Shown: piece by piece, positions 1 to 7,876 of the stretch
Layout: each line of letters begins with the position of its first letter
How positions within the stretch are numbered: position 1 is the first letter of the stretch
Origin: DAIMFL01 sp964372215
Lineage (GTDB): Bacteria > Pseudomonadota > Alphaproteobacteria > Dongiales > Dongiaceae
Length of the DNA: 64,000 nucleotides
Reading direction: 5' to 3'
NCBI GenBank assembly: GCA_964372215.1
Contig: CAYJQC010000003.1
Coordinates: 62,001-126,000 of the forward strand
The notes under the pieces: model-generated
Databases searched by the model: none
What the model saw: only the letters and a program-made list of their open reading frames with translations
Told to the model about the DNA's origin: nothing
Made by a program: the position numbers and the translations under genes

Positions 1-153
1 AACTCGATCCGCGCCGAGGCGAGGAGCGCCGCCGTGAACGTCCCCCATCTCGGCGGGCGGGCACCGGGCGTCCGCCGCGCAATGCCACGTTCGGCACGGG
101 ACAGGGGGCGGCGACATCTGCGAGGTGCGGAGGGTTCCACGACCTGGTCCAAT

Positions 154-798
154 TCAGTCGTCCGCCGCCAAGAACGCCACCGGCTGGGTGTCGGCGGCCA
201 TCACGTCCGTGATCGCCCGGGCGATCGCCTCGGCGGTGGTGTCGGGCTTGAAGTAGGTCAGCATCCGGCCATCAGGGCGCAACAGGTAGACATAGGCGCT
301 GTGATCGATCCAGTAATTCGCGCCGGTGCCGGCCCTTGCGTAGTAGACCCGGAAATCTTCCGTCACCCGACGGATCTGCTCGGCGCTTCCGGTCAGGCCG
401 ACGAGCCGGTCATGGAATGCGGCGACGTAGCGCGCCAGGACGGCTGGCGTGTCGCGCTCGGGGTCGACGGTGACAAAAATGGGCTGCACGTCGCTCGCCC
501 GGTCGCCGAGGAGGTCCACCGCCGCAGCGATCGTAGCCAACGCCGTCGGGCAGACGTCCGGGCAGGACGTATAGCCGAACAGCATCAGCACGAACTTGCC
601 GTGGAACGACTCGCTGGTGACGGACCTACCGGTGTGATCGACAAGCGCGAAACCCCCGCCAGGGGCAGCCGCGTGGACGGTAATGACCGGCGCGTCTTCG
701 GAGGCCGCCAGGTGTTGCCCGGCGTTGAGCCAAACCCATTCTCCCGCCAGGACTGCCAATACCAGCAGTACGACGAACACGATGCGTCTGGACATCAT
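154..798 (-). CDS. SCO1/SenC family copper chaperone
   Basis: This 214-residue protein has an N-terminal membrane anchor (hydrophobic residues about 5-20) followed by a thioredoxin-like domain that would face the periplasm. The SCO1 copper motif is visible as TSCPDVCP, with Cys79 and Cys83, and the third ligand fits His166 in the WIDHSAY segment. SCO proteins deliver copper to the CuA site of cytochrome oxidase, and relatives serve nitrous oxide reductase. No oxidase gene lies beside it here. The gene is separated from the upstream operon by 88 bases that contain an exact FNR/DNR-type box (858-871), so it probably has its own oxygen- or NO-regulated promoter. That hints at a role in microaerobic or denitrifying respiration, which is inference. 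A second ATG sits one codon downstream, so the start could be 795. Confidence 0.93.
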   Translation of the reverse strand: MMSRRIVFVVLLVLAVLAGEWVWLNAGQHLAASEDAPVITVHAAAPGGGFALVDHTGRSVTSESFHGKFVLMLFGYTSCPDVCPTALATIAAAVDLLGDRASDVQPIFVTVDPERDTPAVLARYVAAFHDRLVGLTGSAEQIRRVTEDFRVYYARAGTGANYWIDHSAYVYLLRPDGRMLTYFKPDTTAEAIARAITDVMAADTQPVAFLAADD

Positions 799-857
799 CG
801 CTTTGGGCCCCCACCCACCAGATCAATACATTTGCGCCCAGTCGGCCGGCTCGCTCT

Positions 858-871
858 TTGATCTTGATCAA
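858..871 (-). promoter_or_regulatory. FNR/DNR-type box upstream of SCO1
   Basis: The sequence TTGATCTTGATCAA is an exact match to the TTGAT-N4-ATCAA consensus bound by FNR, ANR and DNR family regulators. Its centre lies about 66 bases upstream of the SCO1 start. An activator site at -41.5 would put transcription start near 823, leaving a leader of about 25 bases, which is a good geometric fit. Confidence 0.82.
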
Positions 872-886
872 CTCCGGCAAAACGAT

Positions 887-1717
887 TCAGGTTTGTTGCA
901 CTGCAGCATCGATGAGACGCAGATCCATCCCGGGCGTGGCCGTCACGGCTCGAACACCGACGGCTTCCATGGCGCGGCACAGGCTGCCCAAGTCAGCGCG
1001 CTTCATGCCGAACGCGTCGCGCCAGCCGGCATGCGGCTCGTACAGGATGCTCGCCGTCACGCCGGCCGACCGCAGCAAGCCTGGCAGGGCCGCTTCATCC
1101 TCGGGCTCGACCGCCACGAGAAGCAGTACGTCGGACGCGCCGCCGCATTGTGCCGCGGCCTCGGCGGCGAGGCATCGTCGATGCAAGCCCTCGCCATAGG
1201 CGACAATCACTCGCTCGCCCAGATCGAGACGGAATCCCAGCATTTCTCCGACCGGGGAACCGGCGAGCCCGGCCAGCGCGATCCGCGCCGCGAGCCCGGG
1301 CCGCGAGGCAAGACGCGCGACGTGGCGCAGAGCGGCGCCGAGCCCAGGCGGCAGGAGGGGCAGATGGCGCCAGCGGAACGCCTCGACGCTGCGTCCGCCG
1401 CCGAGAGCCACACATGCGCCTGCCAGCACCGGCTGGAAGGTCACGCTCCGGCGTCGGGTTTGCCGCTCCAGATGTCGGCAGACGGCGGGCGATGCGATGA
1501 CGGTGGTCACGGGTCCGTCCACCTCATGCTCCAAATAGGTGCGGGCGCCGGCCACGTGCTCCGGGTGGCCGTGGGAGAGCAGGAGGTGCACCGGGTCGCT
1601 GCCGTCCATCGCAACGTCCGCCGGCGGGTCGATCAGGACCGATCCGCCGCCCGGCACGGCGATGCGGAATCCTGACCATCCGAGATAGTGGAGAGTCGCG
1701 CCACCGGCCTGATCCAT
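887..1717 (-). CDS. Metallo-beta-lactamase-fold hydrolase
   Basis: The 276-residue product begins with the UlaG/YtnP-like strand pattern (LHYLGWSGFRI) and carries the metal motif SHGHPEH near residue 50, matching HxHxxH of the metallo-beta-lactamase fold. No signal peptide is seen, so it is probably cytoplasmic. The start ATG lies 3 bases after the stop of the upstream radical-SAM gene, so the two are surely cotranscribed. The family covers many hydrolase activities and the substrate cannot be read from sequence; the neighbouring SDR and B12 radical-SAM genes suggest one step of a small biosynthetic or modification pathway. Canonical proteins have Asp where this motif has Glu before the third His (H-P-E-H); UlaG-like members vary here, so activity is likely but unproven. 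Confidence 0.82.
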   Translation of the reverse strand: MDQAGGATLHYLGWSGFRIAVPGGGSVLIDPPADVAMDGSDPVHLLLSHGHPEHVAGARTYLEHEVDGPVTTVIASPAVCRHLERQTRRRSVTFQPVLAGACVALGGGRSVEAFRWRHLPLLPPGLGAALRHVARLASRPGLAARIALAGLAGSPVGEMLGFRLDLGERVIVAYGEGLHRRCLAAEAAAQCGGASDVLLLVAVEPEDEAALPGLLRSAGVTASILYEPHAGWRDAFGMKRADLGSLCRAMEAVGVRAVTATPGMDLRLIDAAVQQT

Positions 1718-1720
1718 GCT

Positions 1721-3127
1721 TCAGTCCCGCTTCGGCCCGGCGCTGGCCGGCACATGCAGATGGGCGCGCCCGAGCGCTCGGAAGTTGCGGGCGAGCCCGC
1801 CGAGAAGCCTGAGAAAGTGCAGACTCCACATCGGCCGCTGCCAGAGCCGCGCGCGCGCGAACGCACGCAGGATCACCCGTCCATAGGCTCGCCGCATCAA
1901 CCGGTAGAGCCGCTTCGTCGGCGTGATCGTCGGCATCAGGAAATGCTGCAGGTCGTAGAGCTGCCGGTCTTGGGTCAGAATGTCCTTGGCGACGGCGCGA
2001 TGGAGCGGGGTGCCCGGAAACGGCGTCAGCGGCGTGAACTCGGTGAGTACGATTGCCGGATGCCGGCGCACGTAGTCGTCGATGGCGGCAAAATCGCGCT
2101 CGGTGAAATGCGGCTCCACTAGAAACCCGGCGCTCATGCCGACGCCGAGATCGGCAAGAACCGCCAGCGCCTTCTCGTCGGCACCCTTCTCGATGCGCTT
2201 GCCGGTGCGCCGCAAGCGCTCGTGGTCCACGGACTCGAGGCCGGTCATGACCAGGCTGAGGCCGGCGCGCGCCCAAAGCCGGAAGAGTTCCGGGTTCTCG
2301 GCAATGGAGTCGGCTCGCGCATACGTGAAGTAGCGCTTTCGGATGCCGGCGGAAAGCAGGCGGTCGGCGAGTTCGGCCATCCGCGCTGGATCGTGAAAGG
2401 CGTGATCGTCGCAGAGGTAGACGAACTGCTCGTCGAGTCCTGCGATTTCGTCGACGAGCAGTTCCGGAGAACGCGCGATGAAGCCGCCGTTGGTATAGAC
2501 CCGGCAGGAACAGAAGGTGCAGGGATAGCTGCAGCCGACCGAGCTGCGCACGGCGGCGACGTGCTTCTCCCAAAGATAGAAGTAGCGGCCGCGGTAGCGG
2601 GCGGTGAGCGATCGGTCGGGCATGGGCTGCTCGTCGAGCGTCACAGGCAGGGGACGCGGCGGCGTCGCGACAAGCCCGTCATCCCTGCGGATCATGAGTC
2701 CGGCGATCTGTTCGAACCCGTCGTCACCTTCGGCGCGGGCGTCGCAAATCTCGCGGAACGTGGCAACGCCTTCGCCGCGTACCACGAGATCTATCGACGG
2801 ATCGAGAAAGTCCTGCGGCCAGATCGACGGATGATGGCCGCCGACGACGGTAAGGCAGTCGGGCGTGACCGCGCGCACGCGGGCAAGCGCAGATTTCGCG
2901 GTGTCCACGTGGACGACCTCGCTCGTCACGCCGGCGACGTCGGGTCGAAAGTCGACGAGCAGCCGCTCCAGGTCTCCGGGCTCGGCCTCCATGTCGACGA
3001 TCCGCACGCGGTGCCGATCGGAGATGGCCGCGCCGAGAAGTTCGAGATTGAGCGGCTCGATCCGCGCAATGTTGCGAAGCCCGATGGTCCGCGGCCCGCA
3101 TGGCGGATTGATGAGCAGGACGTTCAT
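1721..3127 (-). CDS. B12-binding-domain radical SAM protein, HpnR-like
   Basis: The 468-residue protein has a Rossmann-type cobalamin-binding N-terminus (about 1-130; GGHHPS near 96-101, RGEG near 117-120) and a radical-SAM core with the 4Fe-4S motif C199-x3-C203-x2-C206. The start ATG at 3127 overlaps the previous gene's stop (ATGA), so the longer upstream reading is rejected. The layout, the conserved LNLELLGAA opening and a C-terminal PGTP...LYDLQHFLMPT block resemble class B radical-SAM methylases such as the hopanoid C-3 methylase HpnR; this is recalled family knowledge, not a database result. Members methylate unactivated or sp2 carbons using S-adenosylmethionine and cobalamin. The coupled SDR and hydrolase genes suggest a lipid or isoprenoid substrate, but no hopanoid synthesis gene is in view, so the substrate is unknown. 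Confidence 0.85.
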   Translation of the reverse strand: MNVLLINPPCGPRTIGLRNIARIEPLNLELLGAAISDRHRVRIVDMEAEPGDLERLLVDFRPDVAGVTSEVVHVDTAKSALARVRAVTPDCLTVVGGHHPSIWPQDFLDPSIDLVVRGEGVATFREICDARAEGDDGFEQIAGLMIRRDDGLVATPPRPLPVTLDEQPMPDRSLTARYRGRYFYLWEKHVAAVRSSVGCSYPCTFCSCRVYTNGGFIARSPELLVDEIAGLDEQFVYLCDDHAFHDPARMAELADRLLSAGIRKRYFTYARADSIAENPELFRLWARAGLSLVMTGLESVDHERLRRTGKRIEKGADEKALAVLADLGVGMSAGFLVEPHFTERDFAAIDDYVRRHPAIVLTEFTPLTPFPGTPLHRAVAKDILTQDRQLYDLQHFLMPTITPTKRLYRLMRRAYGRVILRAFARARLWQRPMWSLHFLRLLGGLARNFRALGRAHLHVPASAGPKRD

Positions 3128-4152
3128 GTGGAAAGGGTCTCCCGCGCTAGAAGGGTGTCGGGCATGGACAGCCGTCCGAGATACCAGTCGGACGCGATCC
3201 GCAGTCCGTTCCGGGTCGAGACCGCGGGCCGCCAGCCGAGGAGCCGCTTGGCCTTGTCGGTCGAGTAGTGGCTGTGCTTCATCACGGCCCGAACACGATA
3301 GGCATTGATGAGCGGGCTCTGTTTCGTGCCGACGCTCTTGGCCAGGGCATCGATGAGCAGCGCGGCGGGCCAGGCGATTCCTGCCGGTACCGACAGTCGG
3401 GGCAGGGGGCACCCGAGGTCGGCGCACATCCATTCGATGTAGCGGCGCCAGGTGACCCGGCCGTCGTCCACCGCGTTGAAGGCCTCCCCGGCCGCGGCGG
3501 GGCTGGCCCCGGCCAGACGGATCATGTCGACGAGATTGTCGACATATACCGGCGCCATGAAGTAGCGGCCACGGTCCACATAGGCGAACTTGCCGGCCTG
3601 GAGCGCGGCAGCGAGCGGCCGCGTGGTGGTCCGGTCGTTGGGCCCGTAGACGCCGCCCGGCCGAATGGCCGCGACGTCGATCCCGCGTCCGTTGAAACTC
3701 AACGCCAGCCGCTCCCCTGCAACCTTGCTGGTGATGTAGCGGTCGAGCGGCCGAGGCACGAAAGGCGAGTCCTCGGGAATGTCGGTACCACCCGGGAAGC
3801 CGTAGACGCTGACCGAGCTGAGATGCACGACCCGGCGGACGCCCCGTTCGCGCGCCGTCTCGACGACCGCGGCCACGCCCTCCACGTTTCCGGTGTGGAA
3901 CGCCTTCCAGCTCCCCCAGTCAGAGGCATGGCCGGCGATGTGATAGACAACCTCGATTCCGTCCATGGCGGCGGCGAGACTGACCCGGTCGGTGATGTCG
4001 CCCGCTGCGATACGCAGTCCAGAGAGTCCTGTGAGAAAGGCGCGGTCACCCGAGGGCCGCACCAAGCCGACGACGCGGTGGCCATGCGCCAGGAGATGGC
4101 GGCACAGATTGCTTCCAATGAATCCGTTCGCGCCGGTGACGAGCGCTGTCAT
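3124..4152 (-). CDS. Extended SDR: NAD-dependent epimerase/dehydratase or 3-beta-HSD-like
   Basis: This 342-residue extended short-chain dehydrogenase has the nucleotide motif TGANGFIG at residues 6-13, the catalytic serine region LSSVSVYG near 111-118 and the Y-x3-K pair at Tyr139/Lys143 (YITSK). It resembles the epimerase/3-beta-hydroxysteroid dehydrogenase group, whose members oxidise or epimerise sugar nucleotides, sterols or flavonoids. It is the first gene of a minus-strand operon: its stop overlaps the start of the B12 radical-SAM gene by four bases, and the metallo-beta-lactamase-fold gene follows. The close coupling suggests it acts on the same substrate as the radical-SAM enzyme. 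The divergent U32 pair starts about 330 bases away with an FNR-type box between, nearer to that pair. Confidence 0.85.
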   Translation of the reverse strand: MTALVTGANGFIGSNLCRHLLAHGHRVVGLVRPSGDRAFLTGLSGLRIAAGDITDRVSLAAAMDGIEVVYHIAGHASDWGSWKAFHTGNVEGVAAVVETARERGVRRVVHLSSVSVYGFPGGTDIPEDSPFVPRPLDRYITSKVAGERLALSFNGRGIDVAAIRPGGVYGPNDRTTTRPLAAALQAGKFAYVDRGRYFMAPVYVDNLVDMIRLAGASPAAAGEAFNAVDDGRVTWRRYIEWMCADLGCPLPRLSVPAGIAWPAALLIDALAKSVGTKQSPLINAYRVRAVMKHSHYSTDKAKRLLGWRPAVSTRNGLRIASDWYLGRLSMPDTLLARETLST

Positions 4153-4358
4153 CGCGCCCAGCCACAGCCAGCGGCCGAGAACGTTTTGAACCGGTATCTG
4201 TTGCTAGCCATTGGCCCGAGGCATTCCGGCCGGCGCATGAGTGCGCTGTTGCGAATCGATCGCGTGAATCACCCCCGTGCCCTCACTCCACCGCGTGAGT
4301 ATGCAGAGCCACGGCGCACATCGAACTTGTCTTCTAGGCGCGCGGCGCCGCCTCATCC

Positions 4359-4372
4359 TTGATCCACATCAA
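4359..4372 (+). promoter_or_regulatory. FNR/DNR-type box upstream of the UbiV-like gene
   Basis: TTGATCCACATCAA exactly matches TTGAT-N4-ATCAA. With the centre at 4365.5, an activator position of -41.5 puts transcription start near 4407. That excludes the first in-frame ATG (4381) and agrees with a TTG start at 4486 that has a strong ribosome binding site. The rest of the 4153-4485 divergent spacer shows no other clear signal. The box could also influence the divergent SDR operon. Confidence 0.82.
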
Positions 4373-4485
4373 GGGCATCGATGATCGAGGTCCCGCATGA
4401 TGGCGAGGCCCAGACTGACCGGGCGCCTGCGATATGCCTCGCCATTGGTCTGCCCTATGCGCCGACGCCGGAAGGGAGAGCGGGA

Positions 4486-5409
4486 TTGATCGAGACGCGT
4501 TCCGCGAATCGCGCCCAGCCGCCCCCCGAGCTCGCCGTGTCGGTCTGCGATCCCCGAAAGCTGGTCAGTCTGGCCGGTGCCGCGAGCCTGTGGCCCCTGC
4601 TTTCGGCGCTTGGATGGAGGGAACGGCCCTATGCCGAGATCCCCGACGATCGCCCTGTCGCCAGGCTCTACTTCGGCAACGAGTTCTGCGATCGGTTGAT
4701 CCCGAGCCAGCGCGCACTGCGCCAAATGGTGGAATTCGCAGAACGGGCCAACATGGCCCTCACCCTGTTGACGCCGATGATCTCGGATCGTCGGATCGGC
4801 CGGTTGCGGCAGCTGCTCGGATCCGCCCCCGTCGGCACCGAGGTCGTGGTCAATGACGTGGGTGTGCTGCGCATGCTGGCCCGTGACTTCGCGGATCTCG
4901 TGCCGGTCGCTGGACGCCAGCTGATCAAGGCGATCAAGGATCCGCGGCTGCCTTCGGGACGGTGGGCCCGGATCAATCCTTGCCAGGTCGGCGGGGCGGC
5001 ATTGCGCCGGCTGCTGCATGGCCTGGGTGTACGAAGACTCGAGATGGACGTTCCGCCGTTCGCCAGGGCCGTCGATCTCGATCCGGACGGCATGCGGCTA
5101 TCCCTCCATGGACCGTGCGGCTATGTCGCCAAGGGTCCCATCTGTCGTATCGGTTCGCTGCATCTGAGCGGCCCGGACAAGTTCGCGCCTGGCCACCGGT
5201 GCCGCAAGGAGTGCCTGTCGTACGCCTGCGATCTGGCGCGCCCGCCTCTGGCCGACACGCGCGATCTCCGGACTTTTCAGCGCGGCAACACGGTTTTCTA
5301 TCGACACGGACCGGAACTGAACGAAACGCTGTGGGATGCGTTCAGCCAGGCGCGGGCCGACCGCCTGGTGATCGCGGGAGACTGGAATGAAGGTCGTCGC
5401 ACCGATTAG
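4486..5409 (+). CDS. UbiV-like U32 family protein (Fe-S, O2-independent hydroxylation type)
   Basis: The 307-residue protein belongs to the U32 collagenase-like group and most resembles UbiV, the partner of UbiU in oxygen-independent ubiquinone hydroxylation. Cys68 in the LYFGNEFCDR segment, and Cys220, Cys239 and Cys243 in the GPICRIG and HRCRKEC segments, occupy the same relative places as the UbiV 4Fe-4S ligands as I recall them; extra cysteines are at 166, 211 and 248. I choose the TTG at 4486 because AAGGGAG (4472-4478) lies seven bases upstream and because the FNR-type box at 4359-4372 would place transcription start after the ATG at 4381. The gene overlaps the following UbiU-like gene by 23 bases. 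True UbiV function would need a UbiT partner, which is not in the window; a paralogue acting on another substrate is possible. Confidence 0.8.
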   Translation: MIETRSANRAQPPPELAVSVCDPRKLVSLAGAASLWPLLSALGWRERPYAEIPDDRPVARLYFGNEFCDRLIPSQRALRQMVEFAERANMALTLLTPMISDRRIGRLRQLLGSAPVGTEVVVNDVGVLRMLARDFADLVPVAGRQLIKAIKDPRLPSGRWARINPCQVGGAALRRLLHGLGVRRLEMDVPPFARAVDLDPDGMRLSLHGPCGYVAKGPICRIGSLHLSGPDKFAPGHRCRKECLSYACDLARPPLADTRDLRTFQRGNTVFYRHGPELNETLWDAFSQARADRLVIAGDWNEGRRTD

Positions 5410-6400
5410 TCAATTCGAGGAGATCGAGCCGATGATCTCCGCGGGCGCTGACGAGCTCTACTTCGGCGTCGTGCCGCTGGGCTGGACGGAGCGCTTCGCC
5501 AATACCGCGATCGGCCGACGGGCCTTTGGCAACCTGCAGGACGGAGAGCCCCTGAGTCGGGCGCTCGGGCTGATCCGCGAGCGCGATCGACGTGCGCTGC
5601 TCGCATTGAACGGCCAGCACTACGCCGAAGACCATGTCGAGCTCCTCCTTGCCATGGCCCGGCGTTTCGCCGATGCCGGCGGCAGCGCGATCATCGTCGC
5701 GGACCCGTCGCTGCTGATCCTGCTGGCAGCCGAAAACCTGGGTGTCAGGCTTCACGTGAGCTCCGTGGCAGCGTGCCGAAACAGCGAGGCGGCGCGCTTC
5801 TATGGCGAGCTCGGCGCCAGCAGGGTGGTCCTGCCGAGACATCTTACGTTGGAGGAGACCTTCGGCATCATCCGCGCCTGCCCGGAGATCGAGTTCGAGT
5901 CGTTCGTACTGAACGACGGTTGCGTTTTCGAAGAGGGGCTGTGCCACACACTGCATCTGCCAAGCAAGCTGGGCGGTCCGTTCTGCCTGGACGGCTATGC
6001 CGCGGCATACCGCAGAGACGACGGCCAAGCCCCGAGCGGCGCGGAGGAGCGGGCCTTCGAGGTCAACGGCGAGGCGTATCGGCGCTGGTTGTGGTACAAG
6101 TTCAGCTGCGGATTCTCGACGACTGCACAAGGGTATCCATACGGCCCGTGCGGAATCTGTGCCATTCCGCTGCTCCGGGCGAATGGGCTCGCGGCGATAA
6201 AGCTGGCCGGCCGGGAAACGCCAACCGAGCGCAAGCTGAAAAGCCTGAAACTGGTACGGTCGGTCATGTCATTCATGGCTGAAGACCACGGTCCGGCCGA
6301 CACCATGGCTTTCGCTCAAGACCTTCGTGGATGCCCCGATCGCTGCGCGACCGGCTACATGTGCTATTTTCCCGAGGTGCTGAAGACATCCTCGCCGTAG
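5387..6400 (+). CDS. UbiU-like U32 family protein
   Basis: This 337-residue protein opens with a U32 beta-barrel start (MKVVAPISQFEEIEPMISAG, then ADELYFGV). Cys179, Cys186, Cys200 and Cys241 have spacings of 7, 14 and 41, close to the UbiU 4Fe-4S ligands of Escherichia coli (recalled spacings 7, 17, 39). Further cysteines are at 255 and 258 and in a C-terminal CPDRCATGYMC tail that ordinary UbiU lacks as far as I recall. It is translated with the UbiV-like gene (23-base overlap), so the two likely form a heterodimer, and both sit behind an FNR-type box. The known role of such pairs is hydroxylation using prephenate rather than oxygen. Whether the target is ubiquinone, another quinone or a tRNA is not shown by the sequence. 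Confidence 0.8.
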   Translation: MKVVAPISQFEEIEPMISAGADELYFGVVPLGWTERFANTAIGRRAFGNLQDGEPLSRALGLIRERDRRALLALNGQHYAEDHVELLLAMARRFADAGGSAIIVADPSLLILLAAENLGVRLHVSSVAACRNSEAARFYGELGASRVVLPRHLTLEETFGIIRACPEIEFESFVLNDGCVFEEGLCHTLHLPSKLGGPFCLDGYAAAYRRDDGQAPSGAEERAFEVNGEAYRRWLWYKFSCGFSTTAQGYPYGPCGICAIPLLRANGLAAIKLAGRETPTERKLKSLKLVRSVMSFMAEDHGPADTMAFAQDLRGCPDRCATGYMCYFPEVLKTSSP

Positions 6401-6496
6401 CGGCTGCGGCATGCGTGGCGGCGCGGCTGGATGGCCTGGAACGCTCTGCGGCTGAGTGAATGGCGTGTGCGCGAGATCCCGCGGTCGCGACGGGTT

Positions 6497-7033
6497 TCAG
6501 GCGCAGGTCAGCGACAGACGATAGCCGGCCGCCAACGCCTCGAGATTGAGATCGAGGAATCGGCGGGGCACTCCGGCACGGATCGTCGTCTCCAGGATCG
6601 CACGTTCGCAGAGATCGAGTCGCCCGTTGAGCGCCCCGAGGGCGACGATGTTCGCGACGCGCTCGTTGCCGAGCGCGCGCGCTGTCCGGCAGAGCGGCAA
6701 CATCACCGGCGTGGCGCCCGGCACGTCGATGCAGCCGGCCCGTTCCGTGTCGGCGATGATGACGGCGCCGGGACGCAGCATGTCCGGCGCGTCGAGAAGC
6801 GCGATGCCATCGAGCAGGACGAGGGCGTCGAGCGTCGTCGCCAACGGGTAGTCGACCGGCTCGTCGGCGACCACCAAGTCGGCGCGGCTCGGCCCCCCGC
6901 GCGAGGTCGGCTCGTAGCTCTGCGACTGGGCGACCTGTCTGCCGCAATGCAGCAGGGAGTCGGCCAGCAGTCTTGCGGCCAAGATGAGTCCCTGGCCGCC
7001 CGTTCCCGCGAATCGCAGCTCGATCGTCTGCAT
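6497..7033 (-). CDS. 2-oxoacid:ferredoxin oxidoreductase, gamma subunit
   Basis: The 178-residue product is a complete pyruvate/ketoisovalerate-type gamma subunit, opening with the glycine-rich motif FAGTGGQGLILAARLLA and containing the ALGNERVANIVALGAL segment typical of the family. The gamma subunit helps bind coenzyme A in the alpha-beta-gamma complex that decarboxylates 2-oxoacids to acyl-CoA with reduction of ferredoxin. It is the last gene of a five-gene minus-strand operon and begins 3 bases after the KorB stop. It carries no Fe-S motifs, so electrons must leave through the beta-subunit cluster or the ferredoxin domains encoded upstream. Confidence 0.9.
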   Translation of the reverse strand: MQTIELRFAGTGGQGLILAARLLADSLLHCGRQVAQSQSYEPTSRGGPSRADLVVADEPVDYPLATTLDALVLLDGIALLDAPDMLRPGAVIIADTERAGCIDVPGATPVMLPLCRTARALGNERVANIVALGALNGRLDLCERAILETTIRAGVPRRFLDLNLEALAAGYRLSLTCA

Positions 7034-7036
7034 GGC

Positions 7037-7876
7037 CTAGTTGCCGGTCTTGCCGTCGCGCAACGCCGCCGCCTGCCGGCGATAGGCCTCGCCGTACTCG
7101 GGCCGGTCATTGCGCGCGATGATTCCGGTTGGCAGTTCATTCGGGCGGAACGGCTGCTCGACCGTGTTGTCATAGGACTCCGGCCGCATGGACCGCTTCT
7201 GCCCCAGCGTCATTTCGGGCGAAGAGCCGAGATCGTTCTTGCGACCGTAGATTTCCGTACAATCCGACATCACCTCGACGAAAGCGAAGCCGGGATGGGC
7301 GATCGCCTTCTTGAGGAGGTTCTTGAGCGCCGGCACCTGCAGCGTGATCTCGCGTCCGACGAAGCCGGCGCCGGCGGCGGCGGCCAGCGCGCAGGCGTCG
7401 AAGGCCGGCTCTGCGTTGCCGAAAGGCGTCGTGGTGGTAAGCCGGGTGCCGGCCGTGGTGGGCGATACCTGGCCGCCGGTCATGCCGTAGACCTCGTTGT
7501 TCAGCATCATGCAGGTCATGTCGAGATTGCGCCGACAGGCGTGGATCAGGTGATTGCCGCCGATCGCCAGACAGTCGCCGTCGCCTGTTATGACGATGAC
7601 GTTGAGGTCGGGGCGCGCCAGCTTCAGTCCGGTGGCGAAGGCGAGCGGGCGGCCATGCGTCACGTGAAAGGTGTTGGCGTCGACATAGGCGCCGAGGCGT
7701 CCAGAGCAGCCAATGCCAGAGACGATAGCGAGGTTGTCCGCAGCGATGCCGAGTTCGCTTATCGCCCACAGCAGGGCGCGCAGCGCGATACCATGCCCGC
7801 ATCCGGGGCAAAGGAAATGCGGCATCATCTCCAGGCGGAGATGGCGCCGGATGTCGAAGCCTTCAGTGCCGCCCAT
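7037..7876 (-). CDS. korB: 2-oxoacid:ferredoxin oxidoreductase, beta (TPP) subunit, KorB-like
   Basis: I place the start at 7876, giving 279 residues, because this ATG overlaps the KorA stop by 14 bases; the longer reading adds a low-complexity leader inside korA. The beta-subunit cluster motif FLCPGCGHG (Cys23, Cys26) and SGIGCSGR are visible, as is the thiamine pyrophosphate motif beginning GDGDCLAIGGNH. KorB-type subunits bind TPP and a 4Fe-4S cluster and catalyse decarboxylation of 2-oxoglutarate or related acids. The specific acid is not certain: the neighbouring IorAB genes suggest amino-acid derived 2-oxoacids. The symbol follows the family and is not proof of 2-oxoglutarate specificity. 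Confidence 0.9.
   Translation of the reverse strand: MGGTEGFDIRRHLRLEMMPHFLCPGCGHGIALRALLWAISELGIAADNLAIVSGIGCSGRLGAYVDANTFHVTHGRPLAFATGLKLARPDLNVIVITGDGDCLAIGGNHLIHACRRNLDMTCMMLNNEVYGMTGGQVSPTTAGTRLTTTTPFGNAEPAFDACALAAAAGAGFVGREITLQVPALKNLLKKAIAHPGFAFVEVMSDCTEIYGRKNDLGSSPEMTLGQKRSMRPESYDNTVEQPFRPNELPTGIIARNDRPEYGEAYRRQAAALRDGKTGN

Noticed and set aside
1..153. Minus-strand frame running off the left edge, with a possible GTG near 138
   Set aside because: Could be the start of the next gene in the SCO1 operon, but fewer than 50 residues are visible and no family is recognisable.
34..861. 275-codon open frame antisense to SCO1
   Set aside because: Shadow of the SCO1 gene in GC-rich DNA; arginine-rich, no homology pattern, no ribosome binding site.
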